From Ignavibacteriales bacterium (GTDB taxonomy: Bacteria > Bacteroidota > Ignavibacteria > Ignavibacteriales > Melioribacteraceae): 64,000 nucleotides of DNA. Each line of letters opens with the position of its first letter. Position 1 is the first letter of the stretch. Below are positions 27,134 to 35,575 of this stretch, one piece after another. The translations under genes and the position numbers were made by a program. The notes below the pieces were generated by a model that saw only the letters and a list, made by a program, of their open reading frames with translations, searched no databases and was not told the origin of the DNA. Location: the NCBI GenBank assembly GCA_016177735.1, contig JACOUS010000023.1, forward strand, positions 140,005-204,004, given 5' to 3'.

Positions 27134-27211
27134 ATGGAAAAGGGAAAATGTTATGCCGCACTTGCCGGTGCATATGAAATGGAAATTTTTATAACAGTAG
27201 AAAGCAAATAA
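27134..27211 (+). CDS. Possible 25-aa peptide before the DUF4157 gene
   Basis: An ATG at 27134 opens 25 codons (MEKGKCYAALAGAYEMEIF...) ending in TAA at 27209-27211, directly abutting the next gene's ATG at 27212. No Shine-Dalgarno precedes it beyond a GGAA 7 nt upstream. The exact abutment suggests translational coupling or a leader peptide for the cargo gene, but a 25-codon frame can arise by chance. There is no homology I recognise. Confidence 0.25.
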   Translation: MEKGKCYAALAGAYEMEIFITVESK

Positions 27212-30200
27212 ATGTTTGAGTTTGCTTCTGAAAATAAAAATACAACTTCAAGAAATTTTTCCGGTCAAAATAAATCTGCCTTGCAGAGAAAAAGTGAAGC
27301 GGCAGATACAGACTCTACGTCCGGATTAATTTTGAACCGGAGTTCTTTCCCGAATATTCAAACAAAACTTTCCGTTGGAAAACCCGGCGATAAATATGAA
27401 AAAGAAGCAGACAGCGTTGCCGAGCAAGTGACTTCCGATTCATCGCAGAGAGTTCAACCGCTTGTCCAATTAAAAACAGAAAAAGAGGACGAACCGCAGA
27501 GAAGAAGTGAATCGGAAAAAGAAGAGGAAAAAATTCAACGCAAAAGTGAAAGTGAAAAAGAAGAAGAAAAGATTCAGAAAAAAAGCGAGAGTGGAAAAGA
27601 GGAAGAGAAGATTCAAAAGAAAGAGACGAAAGAAAAAGAAGAAGAAAAAATTCAGACAAAACCGGGCGGCTCATCAAGAAAAGAGAAAAAGAAAAGTGGT
27701 GTCAAATATGTTCTAAATGTTGATGAACCGGAACGAGAACCGAAAGAAGAAATACAAACCAAACGCAGCCACGCAAGAAGAATATTCCGGAAAATATTTT
27801 CGGCACAGTTAAAATCGAATGAAACGATTGGAACAAGCAGAAGTGCATCATCGAATTTTGAAAGTACGCTGACAAGTTCGAAAGGGAACGGTTCGCCGCT
27901 TCCGAAAGAGACGCGCACTTTTATGGAAAATCGTTTCGGTGCGGATTTCAGCGGAGTAAAAATTCATACCGATGGCAATGCCGCAATGATGAGCGGTCAA
28001 ATTAACGCACAAGCATTCACTCACGGAAGCGATATTTATTTCAATGACGGAAAATATAATCGCGGCACATCCGAAGGGAAAAATTTAATTGCACACGAAC
28101 TGACTCACACAATTCAGCAAGGTGCGTCGGTACAAAAAAAATCTGCACAAACTAAAGTTCAGAAAAAAAGTGCCGGCTCAGCCAGCCGCACGGTTATTCA
28201 AAGATCATGGCTCGGCGATGCATGGGATGCAGTTGCGGATGCCGCAAGCAGTGCAGTGGAATTTGTTGCCGAAGGACTCGAAGCCGGATTGAATTGGATT
28301 AAAGATAAGTTCAAAGATTTTGTTCAGGAAATTCCCGGTTACAAATTGCTTGCAGTTGTACTTGGGCAAGACCCACTAACCGGAAATCCGGTTGCACGCA
28401 ACGGAAGAAATTTTATCGAAGCCGGATTGGATATTATTCCGTTCGGTGGTTTATTCAAAAGAAAAATGGAAGAGACCGGCACACTCGAACAAGCCGCAGC
28501 ATGGCTCGATAATCAAATTGCCGCACTCGATATTAGTCTCGGTGCAATCAAAGCAGAGTTTTCGGCATTCTGGGATAGTCTTTCGCTTTCCGATATCGGC
28601 GATCCGACCGGAGTTTTGGAAAGAGCCGCAAATATTATCCGCAGACCAATCGGACAGATAATAACTTTTGTTGGAAATGTTGCTGCGGAATTCCTGCGCA
28701 TCATAAAAAATATTATTCTTACCGAGCTTGTCTCGTTTATCAAAAACCGCACGAGAGGTTATCCGCTGTTAACTGTAATTCTAGGAAAAGATCCGATAAC
28801 CGAAGAACCGGTTGAACGGAACGGAATGAATCTGATTAGAGGATTCATGATGTTATCCGAAGACGGTGCAGAGCAGCTCAGGCAAATGGAAGAAAGCGGT
28901 TCTTTGCAGCGCGCCGCCGATTGGATTGATACTACCGTTGCAGAACTCGATCTTTCATGGGATACGATTCGAAATATTTTTACGAGTGCGTGGAATTTAA
29001 TTACGATTGAAAACTTGATGAGTCCGATTGATACATTTTTACAATTGGTAGAATTATTTGCCGCACCGGTTGGAAGAATTATAAGATTTATAATTAAAGT
29101 CGGTCTCAAAATTTTAGAGTTCATAAAGAATGCATTGCTCAGCCGCCTCGCCGCATTTGCAAAAGAAACGAGAGGATACACTTTAATCACTGTTATACTC
29201 GGCAAAGATCCGTTTACAGAACAGCCGGTTCCGCGAAGTGCGGAAAATATTATTCACGGTTTTATGAGTTTGATGGACGGCGGTGAAGAACAATTCCAGC
29301 AGATGAAAGAATCCGGTGCAATTAAACGAACAACAGATTGGATTGAGGGTGCAATTGCACGTTTGGGATTTACATGGGAATATATTTCAGGATTATTTAT
29401 CGAAGCGTGGAATTCTTTTTCATTGCAAGACCTTGCCGCTCCGCTCGAAGCATTTGCCAGGATTGTAAGATTATTTGCACCGCCGATTCTCCGGTTGTTT
29501 GAATTCATTTGGGAAGTGATTAAAAAAGTAATCGAGATACTACTCATTATTATGAGATTTCCGATTGATCTCGTAAGCAACATCATCACAAAATCGATGC
29601 AGGCAATCGAAGATATTAAACGCGACCCGATCGGATTCCTCAAAAATATTTTGAGAGCAATTAAACAAGGTTTCATAAATTTTTTCGATAACATTCTCAA
29701 ACATTTGTTGTTCGGTTTAACCGGATGGTTATTCGGCGAGTTGAAAGATGCCGGGGTTAATCCGCCGAAAGATTTGACTTTGAAATCCGTGATCGGTTTT
29801 GTGCTCGAAGTTTTGGGAATTACGATGGAAAAGATTTGGAAGAAATTGGGCGACCGTATCGGTCATGATAAAGTAGAAAAAATAAGAGGCATGATCGATA
29901 AACTGGAAGGTATCTGGAAGTTTGTAAAAGATGTTGCAACGCGCGGACCAATTGCAATTTGGGAATACATCGTAGAAAAATTGAGCGACCTTTGGAATGT
30001 TGTTCTTGAGTCGGTTCGTAATTGGGTGATGACAAAAATTATCGAACAAATTACTATCAAGTTATTAAGCTTGCTCGACCCCACCGGAATAATGGCGGTT
30101 GTGAACAGCGTAATCGCAATCTACAAAGCAATTGAATCGTTTATTCGTTACATCAAGCAGATGCTGGAAATTGTAAATTCGTTTGTTGAAGGAGTTGCGG

Positions 30201-31627
30201 AGATTGCAAAAGGAAATATTAAAAAGGCGGCGGATTATATTGAAGATTCGATGCACCGAGCGATGCCGGTTGTAATCGGATTTCTTGCAAATCAAGTCGG
30301 GCTCGGAGGCGTGGGTAAAAAAATTGGAGAGATGATCGAGAAAGTCCGCGAGAAAGTTGATAAAGCAATCGGCTGGCTTGTTGATAAAGCAGTAAATGCC
30401 GGCACAGCATTTCTGAACATGTTGAGAAGCGGCGCCGCGGCAGTGAGGGAGGGAGTTGCGGGATTGGTGCAGTGGTGGAGAGTTAGAAAAGAATTTAGAA
30501 CGACAAGCGGAGAATCTCATTCACTTTATTTTCAGGGTAACAGTGCCAATTCAGTTTTATATATGGCAAGCAGTAATCCTAAATCTTTTGAAGAAGTATT
30601 GAATGATGAGTCAATTAAGATCGAAAAAAAGGATGAGCTCAGAACTTATTATAATACTCAAATAAAAGACGAGATTGCTAGAGGATCACGTACAAATATG
30701 AGCGAAGATGAACAAAGGACTTTTCAGAGGTTAATGGAAAGCAGAGTCAACACACTAAAAGATAAGCTTGCGATATATTTAGGTCAAACTACTAATTTGC
30801 CGCCAACTACAGTAACGCATCAAGTTCAAAACGAAAAATCGTCGAGAGTTATTGCAGAACCTTTAACAATAAATCCCGGTAATACTACCGGTGGACCATC
30901 CACTGGAGTACGAACACACGTTCCGGGAAATAGTTTGATTGAAAGCTGGGAACAAAAGGAAGCACACGGGCGAACCATCGGAGGCAAAAGAGTTGCAGTG
31001 GAGAGTTCAGTTGTTACTGCAACACACTTGTTAGCCGATTCATTTCATGGTCCTTTTAGCCAAAGCTGGAATGTTGCATTGACGCACCAAGGATTAAATA
31101 ACAGAATGATTGCCGGACCTGAAAAAAAGGGAAAAGAAAATTATAGAAGTGCAAAGTTAAGATACGATGTTAAGGTTAATTACTTTAATGAAAACAAACC
31201 ACCGGCAGAAGCAGAAACTTCTACAACAGCAGATGTTGAGACAGTTAAAAATTGGATTGGTTATTATATCGCTAAAGAACTCGATGTGAAAGTTTATAAA
31301 TGGGAAGATACCGGCTACACAGAAAAATTATTTGATGATAAAGTTAAAGGTGATTTGCCGCCGGTGAGAGGTGAAAAAGTTGAATCGCTTGAAGAAAAAG
31401 CATGGAGACTAATTGTAGGCGCTGTTGATAGAAGTGCAACAGTAACTCAGAATTCTGCAGTGTATATAAAAACAGATTACTCACGAGAAACTCTTAGAGC
31501 AGCTTTGTCAGTTAAAGCAATTGAAGTTCAGGACGTTTTGAACAAATTCATTCAGGAAGGGAAAATAATTTCTAAATTGGGTCCGGGTGGTGGATATTTT
31601 GTGAGATCGGATTTATTACGATCATGA
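27212..31627 (+). CDS. DUF4157 eCIS cargo/effector candidate, multidomain (1471 aa)
   Basis: The N-terminus is a disordered, charged segment with four KEEEKIQ-type repeats (about 94-150). A DUF4157 domain follows at about 228-305 (METRFGADFSGVKIHTD-like, ALTHG.DIYF), with HELTH at 295-299. Three tandem helical repeats of 139-140 aa begin at Gly376, Gly516 and Gly655 with GYxLLxVILGKDP. A long helical region (795-1080) comes next, then WWRVRKEF and an unrecognised C-terminal part. That part contains ATHLLADSFHGP (from 1270) and ends in a winged-helix-like tail (GGGYFVRSDL). DUF4157 is the characteristic marker of eCIS cargo. The HExxH may be catalytic or structural. The C-terminal third is the likely toxin region; nuclease-like activity is a guess. 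No immunity gene is adjacent. Confidence 0.82.
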   Translation: MFEFASENKNTTSRNFSGQNKSALQRKSEAADTDSTSGLILNRSSFPNIQTKLSVGKPGDKYEKEADSVAEQVTSDSSQRVQPLVQLKTEKEDEPQRRSESEKEEEKIQRKSESEKEEEKIQKKSESGKEEEKIQKKETKEKEEEKIQTKPGGSSRKEKKKSGVKYVLNVDEPEREPKEEIQTKRSHARRIFRKIFSAQLKSNETIGTSRSASSNFESTLTSSKGNGSPLPKETRTFMENRFGADFSGVKIHTDGNAAMMSGQINAQAFTHGSDIYFNDGKYNRGTSEGKNLIAHELTHTIQQGASVQKKSAQTKVQKKSAGSASRTVIQRSWLGDAWDAVADAASSAVEFVAEGLEAGLNWIKDKFKDFVQEIPGYKLLAVVLGQDPLTGNPVARNGRNFIEAGLDIIPFGGLFKRKMEETGTLEQAAAWLDNQIAALDISLGAIKAEFSAFWDSLSLSDIGDPTGVLERAANIIRRPIGQIITFVGNVAAEFLRIIKNIILTELVSFIKNRTRGYPLLTVILGKDPITEEPVERNGMNLIRGFMMLSEDGAEQLRQMEESGSLQRAADWIDTTVAELDLSWDTIRNIFTSAWNLITIENLMSPIDTFLQLVELFAAPVGRIIRFIIKVGLKILEFIKNALLSRLAAFAKETRGYTLITVILGKDPFTEQPVPRSAENIIHGFMSLMDGGEEQFQQMKESGAIKRTTDWIEGAIARLGFTWEYISGLFIEAWNSFSLQDLAAPLEAFARIVRLFAPPILRLFEFIWEVIKKVIEILLIIMRFPIDLVSNIITKSMQAIEDIKRDPIGFLKNILRAIKQGFINFFDNILKHLLFGLTGWLFGELKDAGVNPPKDLTLKSVIGFVLEVLGITMEKIWKKLGDRIGHDKVEKIRGMIDKLEGIWKFVKDVATRGPIAIWEYIVEKLSDLWNVVLESVRNWVMTKIIEQITIKLLSLLDPTGIMAVVNSVIAIYKAIESFIRYIKQMLEIVNSFVEGVAEIAKGNIKKAADYIEDSMHRAMPVVIGFLANQVGLGGVGKKIGEMIEKVREKVDKAIGWLVDKAVNAGTAFLNMLRSGAAAVREGVAGLVQWWRVRKEFRTTSGESHSLYFQGNSANSVLYMASSNPKSFEEVLNDESIKIEKKDELRTYYNTQIKDEIARGSRTNMSEDEQRTFQRLMESRVNTLKDKLAIYLGQTTNLPPTTVTHQVQNEKSSRVIAEPLTINPGNTTGGPSTGVRTHVPGNSLIESWEQKEAHGRTIGGKRVAVESSVVTATHLLADSFHGPFSQSWNVALTHQGLNNRMIAGPEKKGKENYRSAKLRYDVKVNYFNENKPPAEAETSTTADVETVKNWIGYYIAKELDVKVYKWEDTGYTEKLFDDKVKGDLPPVRGEKVESLEEKAWRLIVGAVDRSATVTQNSAVYIKTDYSRETLRAALSVKAIEVQDVLNKFIQEGKIISKLGPGGGYFVRSDLLRS

Positions 31628-31825
31628 GTAAAAGTTTTTTGTTAAAACAAGTAACTCTTCCCTTTGAAAAAGATACATAATACGCTTATCTTGTGACCGG
31701 TTTAAAAAACTTTCGGTCGAAACCAAAGTGATTCCTTTTATCGAACTATCATATTTTCATATCAAACTCAGCAGCACAATAATTCCAACAACAAAAAACA
31801 AAATTCTAAACTAAGGAGAAATTTA

Positions 31826-32494
31826 ATGGGCTGGTTCTTTCGAGCATTAAACTCCTCGATCGGTAAAAAGTTTGTTATGGCTCTTACCGGAATCTGTCTG
31901 ATCTTGTTTTTGATCATTCACCTCATTAACAATCTTACTCTTTACGGCGGACCGTATTTGTTCAACACCGTCGTAAAAAATCTTGAATCAATCAAGCCGC
32001 TTGTGCGGGTGATTGAAGCAGTACTTGCTTTGATTTTTGTATTCCACATTTTTAACGGTGTTAGATTGTGGATCGAAAACAAAAAAGCGCGTCCGGTAGG
32101 CTATGCAGTAAATGGTTTATCAAAAAATACTGATTTATCTTCACGGACTATGATCGTATCGGGAAGTATAGTTTTTATTTTTCTTGTAATTCATCTGCGC
32201 ACTTTTTGGGTTTCATTTAATCTCGGTCATCCGTTGGCTGAGAGCCACAATTATTACGATATAGTTGTTGAGGCATTCCGCAGCCCGGTCTATTCCGGAT
32301 TGTATGTAGCGGCGATGATTCTGCTCGGCTTCCATCTCAATCACGGCTTTCAAAGTTTGTTTCAAACTTTCGGATGGAATCACAAAAAATATTTCAACTT
32401 TATAAAACGAGTTGGATTCGTTTACACACTAATTACAGTTATCGGTTTCGCTTCAATTCCGGTTTACTTTTTATTTTTCTACGGAGGTAATTAA
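31826..32494 (+). CDS. sdhC: Succinate dehydrogenase/fumarate reductase cytochrome b subunit
   Basis: A 222-aa membrane subunit of the Bacteroidota-type complex II (b558 family, TIGR02046-like), with five predicted transmembrane helices. Haem-ligand histidine candidates are His32, His74, His123, His170 and His173. It anchors SdhAB and exchanges electrons with the quinone pool. AAGGAG precedes the ATG by 7 nt. The stop TAA shares its last A with the SdhA start (TAATG). Complex II in this form needs no SdhD. The 198-nt gap upstream has a GACCG/CGGTC stem at 31695-31718 but no clear promoter. Confidence 0.92.
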   Translation: MGWFFRALNSSIGKKFVMALTGICLILFLIIHLINNLTLYGGPYLFNTVVKNLESIKPLVRVIEAVLALIFVFHIFNGVRLWIENKKARPVGYAVNGLSKNTDLSSRTMIVSGSIVFIFLVIHLRTFWVSFNLGHPLAESHNYYDIVVEAFRSPVYSGLYVAAMILLGFHLNHGFQSLFQTFGWNHKKYFNFIKRVGFVYTLITVIGFASIPVYFLFFYGGN

Positions 32495-34404
32495 TGATCA
32501 AGTTAGATGCTAAAATACCGTCCGGACCGATTAAAGAAAAATGGACAAATCATAAATTCAACATGAAGCTTGTTAACCCGGCTAACAAGCGCAAGTACGA
32601 AATTATAGTTGTTGGAACCGGATTAGCCGGCGCTTCAGCCGCGGCAAGTTTGGGCGAGCTTGGATATAATGTTAAAGCGTTTACATTTCATGACAGTGCA
32701 AGACGCGCGCACAGTATTGCGGCTCAAGGCGGAATTAATGCCGCTAAAAATTATCAGAACGACGGCGATTCTGTTCACAGACTTTTTTACGATACAATAA
32801 AAGGCGGCGATTTCCGCGCACGCGAAGGAAATGTTTACCGCCTCGCAGAAGTAAGTAATAACATTATCGATCAATGTGTTGCTCAAGGTGTTCCGTTTGC
32901 ACGTGAGTACGGAGGACTGCTTGATAACAGATCATTCGGCGGCGCGCTTGTTTCAAGAACATTTTATGCGAAAGGACAAACCGGTCAACAGCTTTTACTC
33001 GGTGCATATACCGCGATGAACCGCCAGGTTAAACTCGGTAAAGTTAAACTTTTCACACGGCGCGAGATGCTCGATCTGGTTATTGTTGATGGAATAGCGA
33101 AAGGAATTATCTGCAGAAATCTTGTTACCGGAGAAATTGAAAAACATTCGGCACACGCGGTGATACTTGCAACTGGCGGCTACTCGAATGTGTTTTTCCT
33201 TTCCACCAATGCGATGAACTGCAACACAACGGCAATTTGGCGTGCACATAAAAAAGGGGCTGCGTTTGCAAATCCGTGTTACACTCAAATTCATCCCACA
33301 TGTTTACCGGTTCACGGAGAAGGGCAGTCGAAGCTGACATTGATGAGCGAAAGTTTACGCAACGACGGAAGAATCTGGGTGTCGAAAACTAAAAATGATA
33401 TGCGCTCACCAAACGATATTCCCGAAGAAGAACGCGATTATTATCTCGAACGGAAATATCCGACGTACGGAAATTTGAGTCCTCGCGATATTTCATCACG
33501 TGCCGCTAAAGAAGCATACGATGACGGGCGCGGCGCACAAGGAAAAGAAGCGGTCTATCTTGATTTCCGCGATGCAATTAATCGGCTCGGTGAAAATACA
33601 ATCAAAGAACGTTACGGAAACTTGTTTGAAATTTATGAAACAATTACCGGAGAGAATCCGTACAAAACGCCGATGTTAATTTATCCGGCACCTCATTACA
33701 CGATGGGCGGTTTGTGGGTTGATTATAATTTGATGAGTACAATTCCCGGATTGTTTGTTGCCGGCGAAGCTAATTTTTCTGATCACGGTGCAAACAGACT
33801 TGGTGCAAGTGCACTTATGCAAGGTTTGGCTGACGGTTACTTTGTTATTCCGTACACAATCGGTAATTATCTTGCCGGTGATAAACCAACGCTTGTTAAA
33901 ACCGATCATGCAGAATTTGATAAAGCGAAAAAAGAAGTTGAAGAAACGACAAGCAAACTTCTTTCTATTAAAGGAAAACGTACAGTTGATGATATTCATA
34001 AGCAGCTCGGCAGATTGATGTGGGATAAAGTCGGCATGGCGCGCCACGAGAAAGGATTGAAAGAAGTAATCGGTGAAATAAAAGAACTGCGCGAAGAATT
34101 CTGGAAAAATGTTAACGTTGTTGGAAATGCAAACGATGTTAATCAATGTTTGGAAAGAGCCGGAAGACTTGCTGATTATCTTGAACTCGGCGAATTAATG
34201 GCAGTCGATTCGCTCCACAGAAAAGAATCTTGCGGAGGTCATTTTAGAGTTGAATATCAAACGGAAGAAGGCGAAGCTCTAAGAAACGATGAAGAGTTTA
34301 CTTACGTTGGTGCCTGGGAATTTAAGGAAGCCGGAAAGTGGGAACTCAACAAAGAACCTCTCGAATTTGAAAATGTGAAATTGGCGACTAGAAGCTATAA
34401 ATAA
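32494..34404 (+). CDS. sdhA: Succinate dehydrogenase/fumarate reductase flavoprotein
   Basis: A 636-aa flavoprotein that interconverts succinate and fumarate with covalent FAD. The Rossmann motif is [14 protein letters not shown] (from Gly41), and the FAD-attachment histidine is in [14 protein letters not shown] (His73). The active-site segments [25 protein letters not shown] and [18 protein letters not shown] are intact. It is the catalytic subunit of complex II and operates in the TCA cycle or in fumarate respiration; sequence alone does not tell the direction. It follows SdhC with a one-base overlap and is separated from SdhB by 224 nt. Confidence 0.95.
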   Translation: MIKLDAKIPSGPIKEKWTNHKFNMKLVNPANKRKYEIIVVGTGLAGASAAASLGELGYNVKAFTFHDSARRAHSIAAQGGINAAKNYQNDGDSVHRLFYDTIKGGDFRAREGNVYRLAEVSNNIIDQCVAQGVPFAREYGGLLDNRSFGGALVSRTFYAKGQTGQQLLLGAYTAMNRQVKLGKVKLFTRREMLDLVIVDGIAKGIICRNLVTGEIEKHSAHAVILATGGYSNVFFLSTNAMNCNTTAIWRAHKKGAAFANPCYTQIHPTCLPVHGEGQSKLTLMSESLRNDGRIWVSKTKNDMRSPNDIPEEERDYYLERKYPTYGNLSPRDISSRAAKEAYDDGRGAQGKEAVYLDFRDAINRLGENTIKERYGNLFEIYETITGENPYKTPMLIYPAPHYTMGGLWVDYNLMSTIPGLFVAGEANFSDHGANRLGASALMQGLADGYFVIPYTIGNYLAGDKPTLVKTDHAEFDKAKKEVEETTSKLLSIKGKRTVDDIHKQLGRLMWDKVGMARHEKGLKEVIGEIKELREEFWKNVNVVGNANDVNQCLERAGRLADYLELGELMAVDSLHRKESCGGHFRVEYQTEEGEALRNDEEFTYVGAWEFKEAGKWELNKEPLEFENVKLATRSYK

Positions 34405-34467
34405 AAACGTAGAGTGAAGAGTGATGAGTGTAGAGTTTGTCTTAAAAGTAAAAGTACAAATGAAAAA

Positions 34468-34505
34468 CTTGCTTGCCCATCTACGATAGGTAAACTGCAA
34501 GCAAG
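34468..34505. repeat. Hairpin in the sdhA-sdhB gap
   Basis: CTTGCTTGC (34468-34476) and GCAAGCAAG (34497-34505) form a perfect 9-bp stem with a 20-nt loop. It lies in the 224-nt gap between sdhA and sdhB, downstream of a gtagagtgaagagtgatgagtgtagag tract. It has no T-run, so it is not a clear terminator; it could attenuate, or act as a processing or stability site. Confidence 0.4.
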
Positions 34506-34628
34506 CCCGCGGGAATCTGTTTCGTCAGATTTTATCAGCGGTCTATTCTTTAAAAAGATTTACTTTTTTAGACAAATGCGAAAGCGAAGAGCAGAAAAAT
34601 TATTTTCAAAAAAATTTTGGTGATTAAA

Positions 34629-35399
34629 ATGAGTGAAAAGAAATTAAACTTAACTCTAAAAATTTGGAGACAAACTTCTGCAAATGCCGTTGGTAATTTT
34701 GCCGAATATAAAATAGCAGTATCACCGGATACATCATTTCTTGAAATGCTCGATGAAATTAATAATGATCTCGAAAATAAAAATCTTGAGCCGATAGCGT
34801 TTGAAAGCGACTGCCGCGAAGGTATTTGCGGCACATGCGGATTGGTAATCAACGGTCAGCCGCACGGACCGGTTCCGCGTGTTGCAACTTGCCAATTGCA
34901 CATGAGAAATTTTAAAGACGGCGATATAATCTGGATAGAACCGTTCAGAGCAAAAGCATTTCCGGTGATAAAAGATTTGATTGTTGACCGTTCTACGCTT
35001 GATAGAATTCAGGAAGCCGGCGGATTTATTTCCGTAAATACCGGAAGCGTGCCCGATGGAAATGCGATTCCAATTTCAAAAGACGTTGCATCGGAAGCGA
35101 TGGATTCCGCTGCTTGCATCGGATGCGGTGCTTGTGTTGCTGCTTGCAAAAATGCATCGGCAATGTTATTTGTTAGCGCGAAAGTTTCTCAGTTTGCACT
35201 TCTTCCGCAAGGACAACCGGAAAGATATCAGCGTGTTGAAGCGATGGTGAAAAAGATGGATGAAATGGGATTTGGCAGTTGTACCAACACTTACGCTTGC
35301 GAAGCCGAATGCCCGAAAGGAATTTCAATCAGAAATATTGCGCGCATGAACAGAGATTATTTTATGTCGCAATTGAAAAATGAAAATGTAGAACTGTAG
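34629..35399 (+). CDS. sdhB: Succinate dehydrogenase/fumarate reductase iron-sulfur subunit
   Basis: A 256-aa electron-transfer subunit. The [2Fe-2S] cluster ligands are Cys62, Cys67, Cys70 ([10 protein letters not shown]) and Cys88. The second cluster motif is [12 protein letters not shown] (Cys163, 166, 169, 173) and a third Cys set is [15 protein letters not shown]. The length and the LLPQGQPER stretch fit the Bacteroidota frdB type. It carries electrons from SdhA to the SdhC haem and quinone. The ATG at 34629 is preferred over the in-frame TTG 12 nt upstream. Despite the gap it belongs with sdhCA; terminators follow at 35399-35489. Confidence 0.93.
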   Translation: MSEKKLNLTLKIWRQTSANAVGNFAEYKIAVSPDTSFLEMLDEINNDLENKNLEPIAFESDCREGICGTCGLVINGQPHGPVPRVATCQLHMRNFKDGDIIWIEPFRAKAFPVIKDLIVDRSTLDRIQEAGGFISVNTGSVPDGNAIPISKDVASEAMDSAACIGCGACVAACKNASAMLFVSAKVSQFALLPQGQPERYQRVEAMVKKMDEMGFGSCTNTYACEAECPKGISIRNIARMNRDYFMSQLKNENVEL

Positions 35400-35421
35400 A
35401 GACGATGCGTTGCATCGTCTC
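35399..35421. repeat. Perfect 10-bp palindrome after sdhB
   Basis: GAGACGATGC (35399-35408), loop GTT, GCATCGTCTC (35412-35421). The first base is the last base of the sdhB stop codon. A related hairpin (GACCCATCGGGTC) follows at 35437-35452. Such gagacgatg/gcatcgtctc pairs look like a dispersed palindrome family placed just after genes; no U-run follows the first one. Confidence 0.5.
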
Positions 35422-35459
35422 CTTAATTATTTGGAGATGACCCATCGGGTCGTCTTTAC

Positions 35460-35489
35460 AATCCCGGCAAATTATGTCGGGATTTTTTT
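35460..35489 (+). terminator. Rho-independent terminator after sdhB
   Basis: AATCCCG (35460-35466) pairs with CGGGATT (35478-35484), followed by a T-run to 35489. This ends the sdhCAB transcription unit, about 60 nt after the sdhB stop. Confidence 0.75.
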
Positions 35490-35575
35490 ATACTTATTTG
35501 GTATTATCGCTTAGTGATTTTGTAACTTTGGTGCACTTATTTTGACCGCAAATACAAATTAATCAGTAAAACCTC

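Larger units (their letters stand above)
5082..31627 (+). other. Extracellular contractile injection system (eCIS) locus
   Basis: Sixteen same-strand genes encode the parts of an Afp/PVC/MAC-like phage-tail-derived device: cap, sheath, two tubes, hub, spike, PAAR tip, wedge, two baseplate proteins, tape measure, AAA+ ATPase, an adhesin-like protein and a DUF4157 cargo candidate. Neighbours overlap by 1-14 nt or sit within about 50 nt in most cases; the larger gaps are 118 nt (9293-9410) and 169 nt (11828-11996). There are no T6SS TssJLM/ClpV genes and no phage head, packaging or integration genes. Such particles assemble in the cytosol and act after release or while anchored to a cell surface. 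Confidence 0.93.

Noticed and set aside
27212..28140. DUF4157 HELTH motif as proof of an active metalloprotease
   Set aside because: The HExxH is present, but the third ligand and activity are not shown; DUF4157 is better treated as an eCIS marker domain.
5082..31627. The tail genes as a prophage or tailocin
   Set aside because: There is no capsid, portal, terminase, integrase, holin or endolysin, and the AAA+ ATPase and DUF4157 gene are specific to eCIS. No attachment repeats flank the run.
31695..31718. GACCG/CGGTC stem after the cargo gene as the eCIS terminator
   Set aside because: The stem is only 5-6 bp and no T-run follows, so no terminator can be claimed there.
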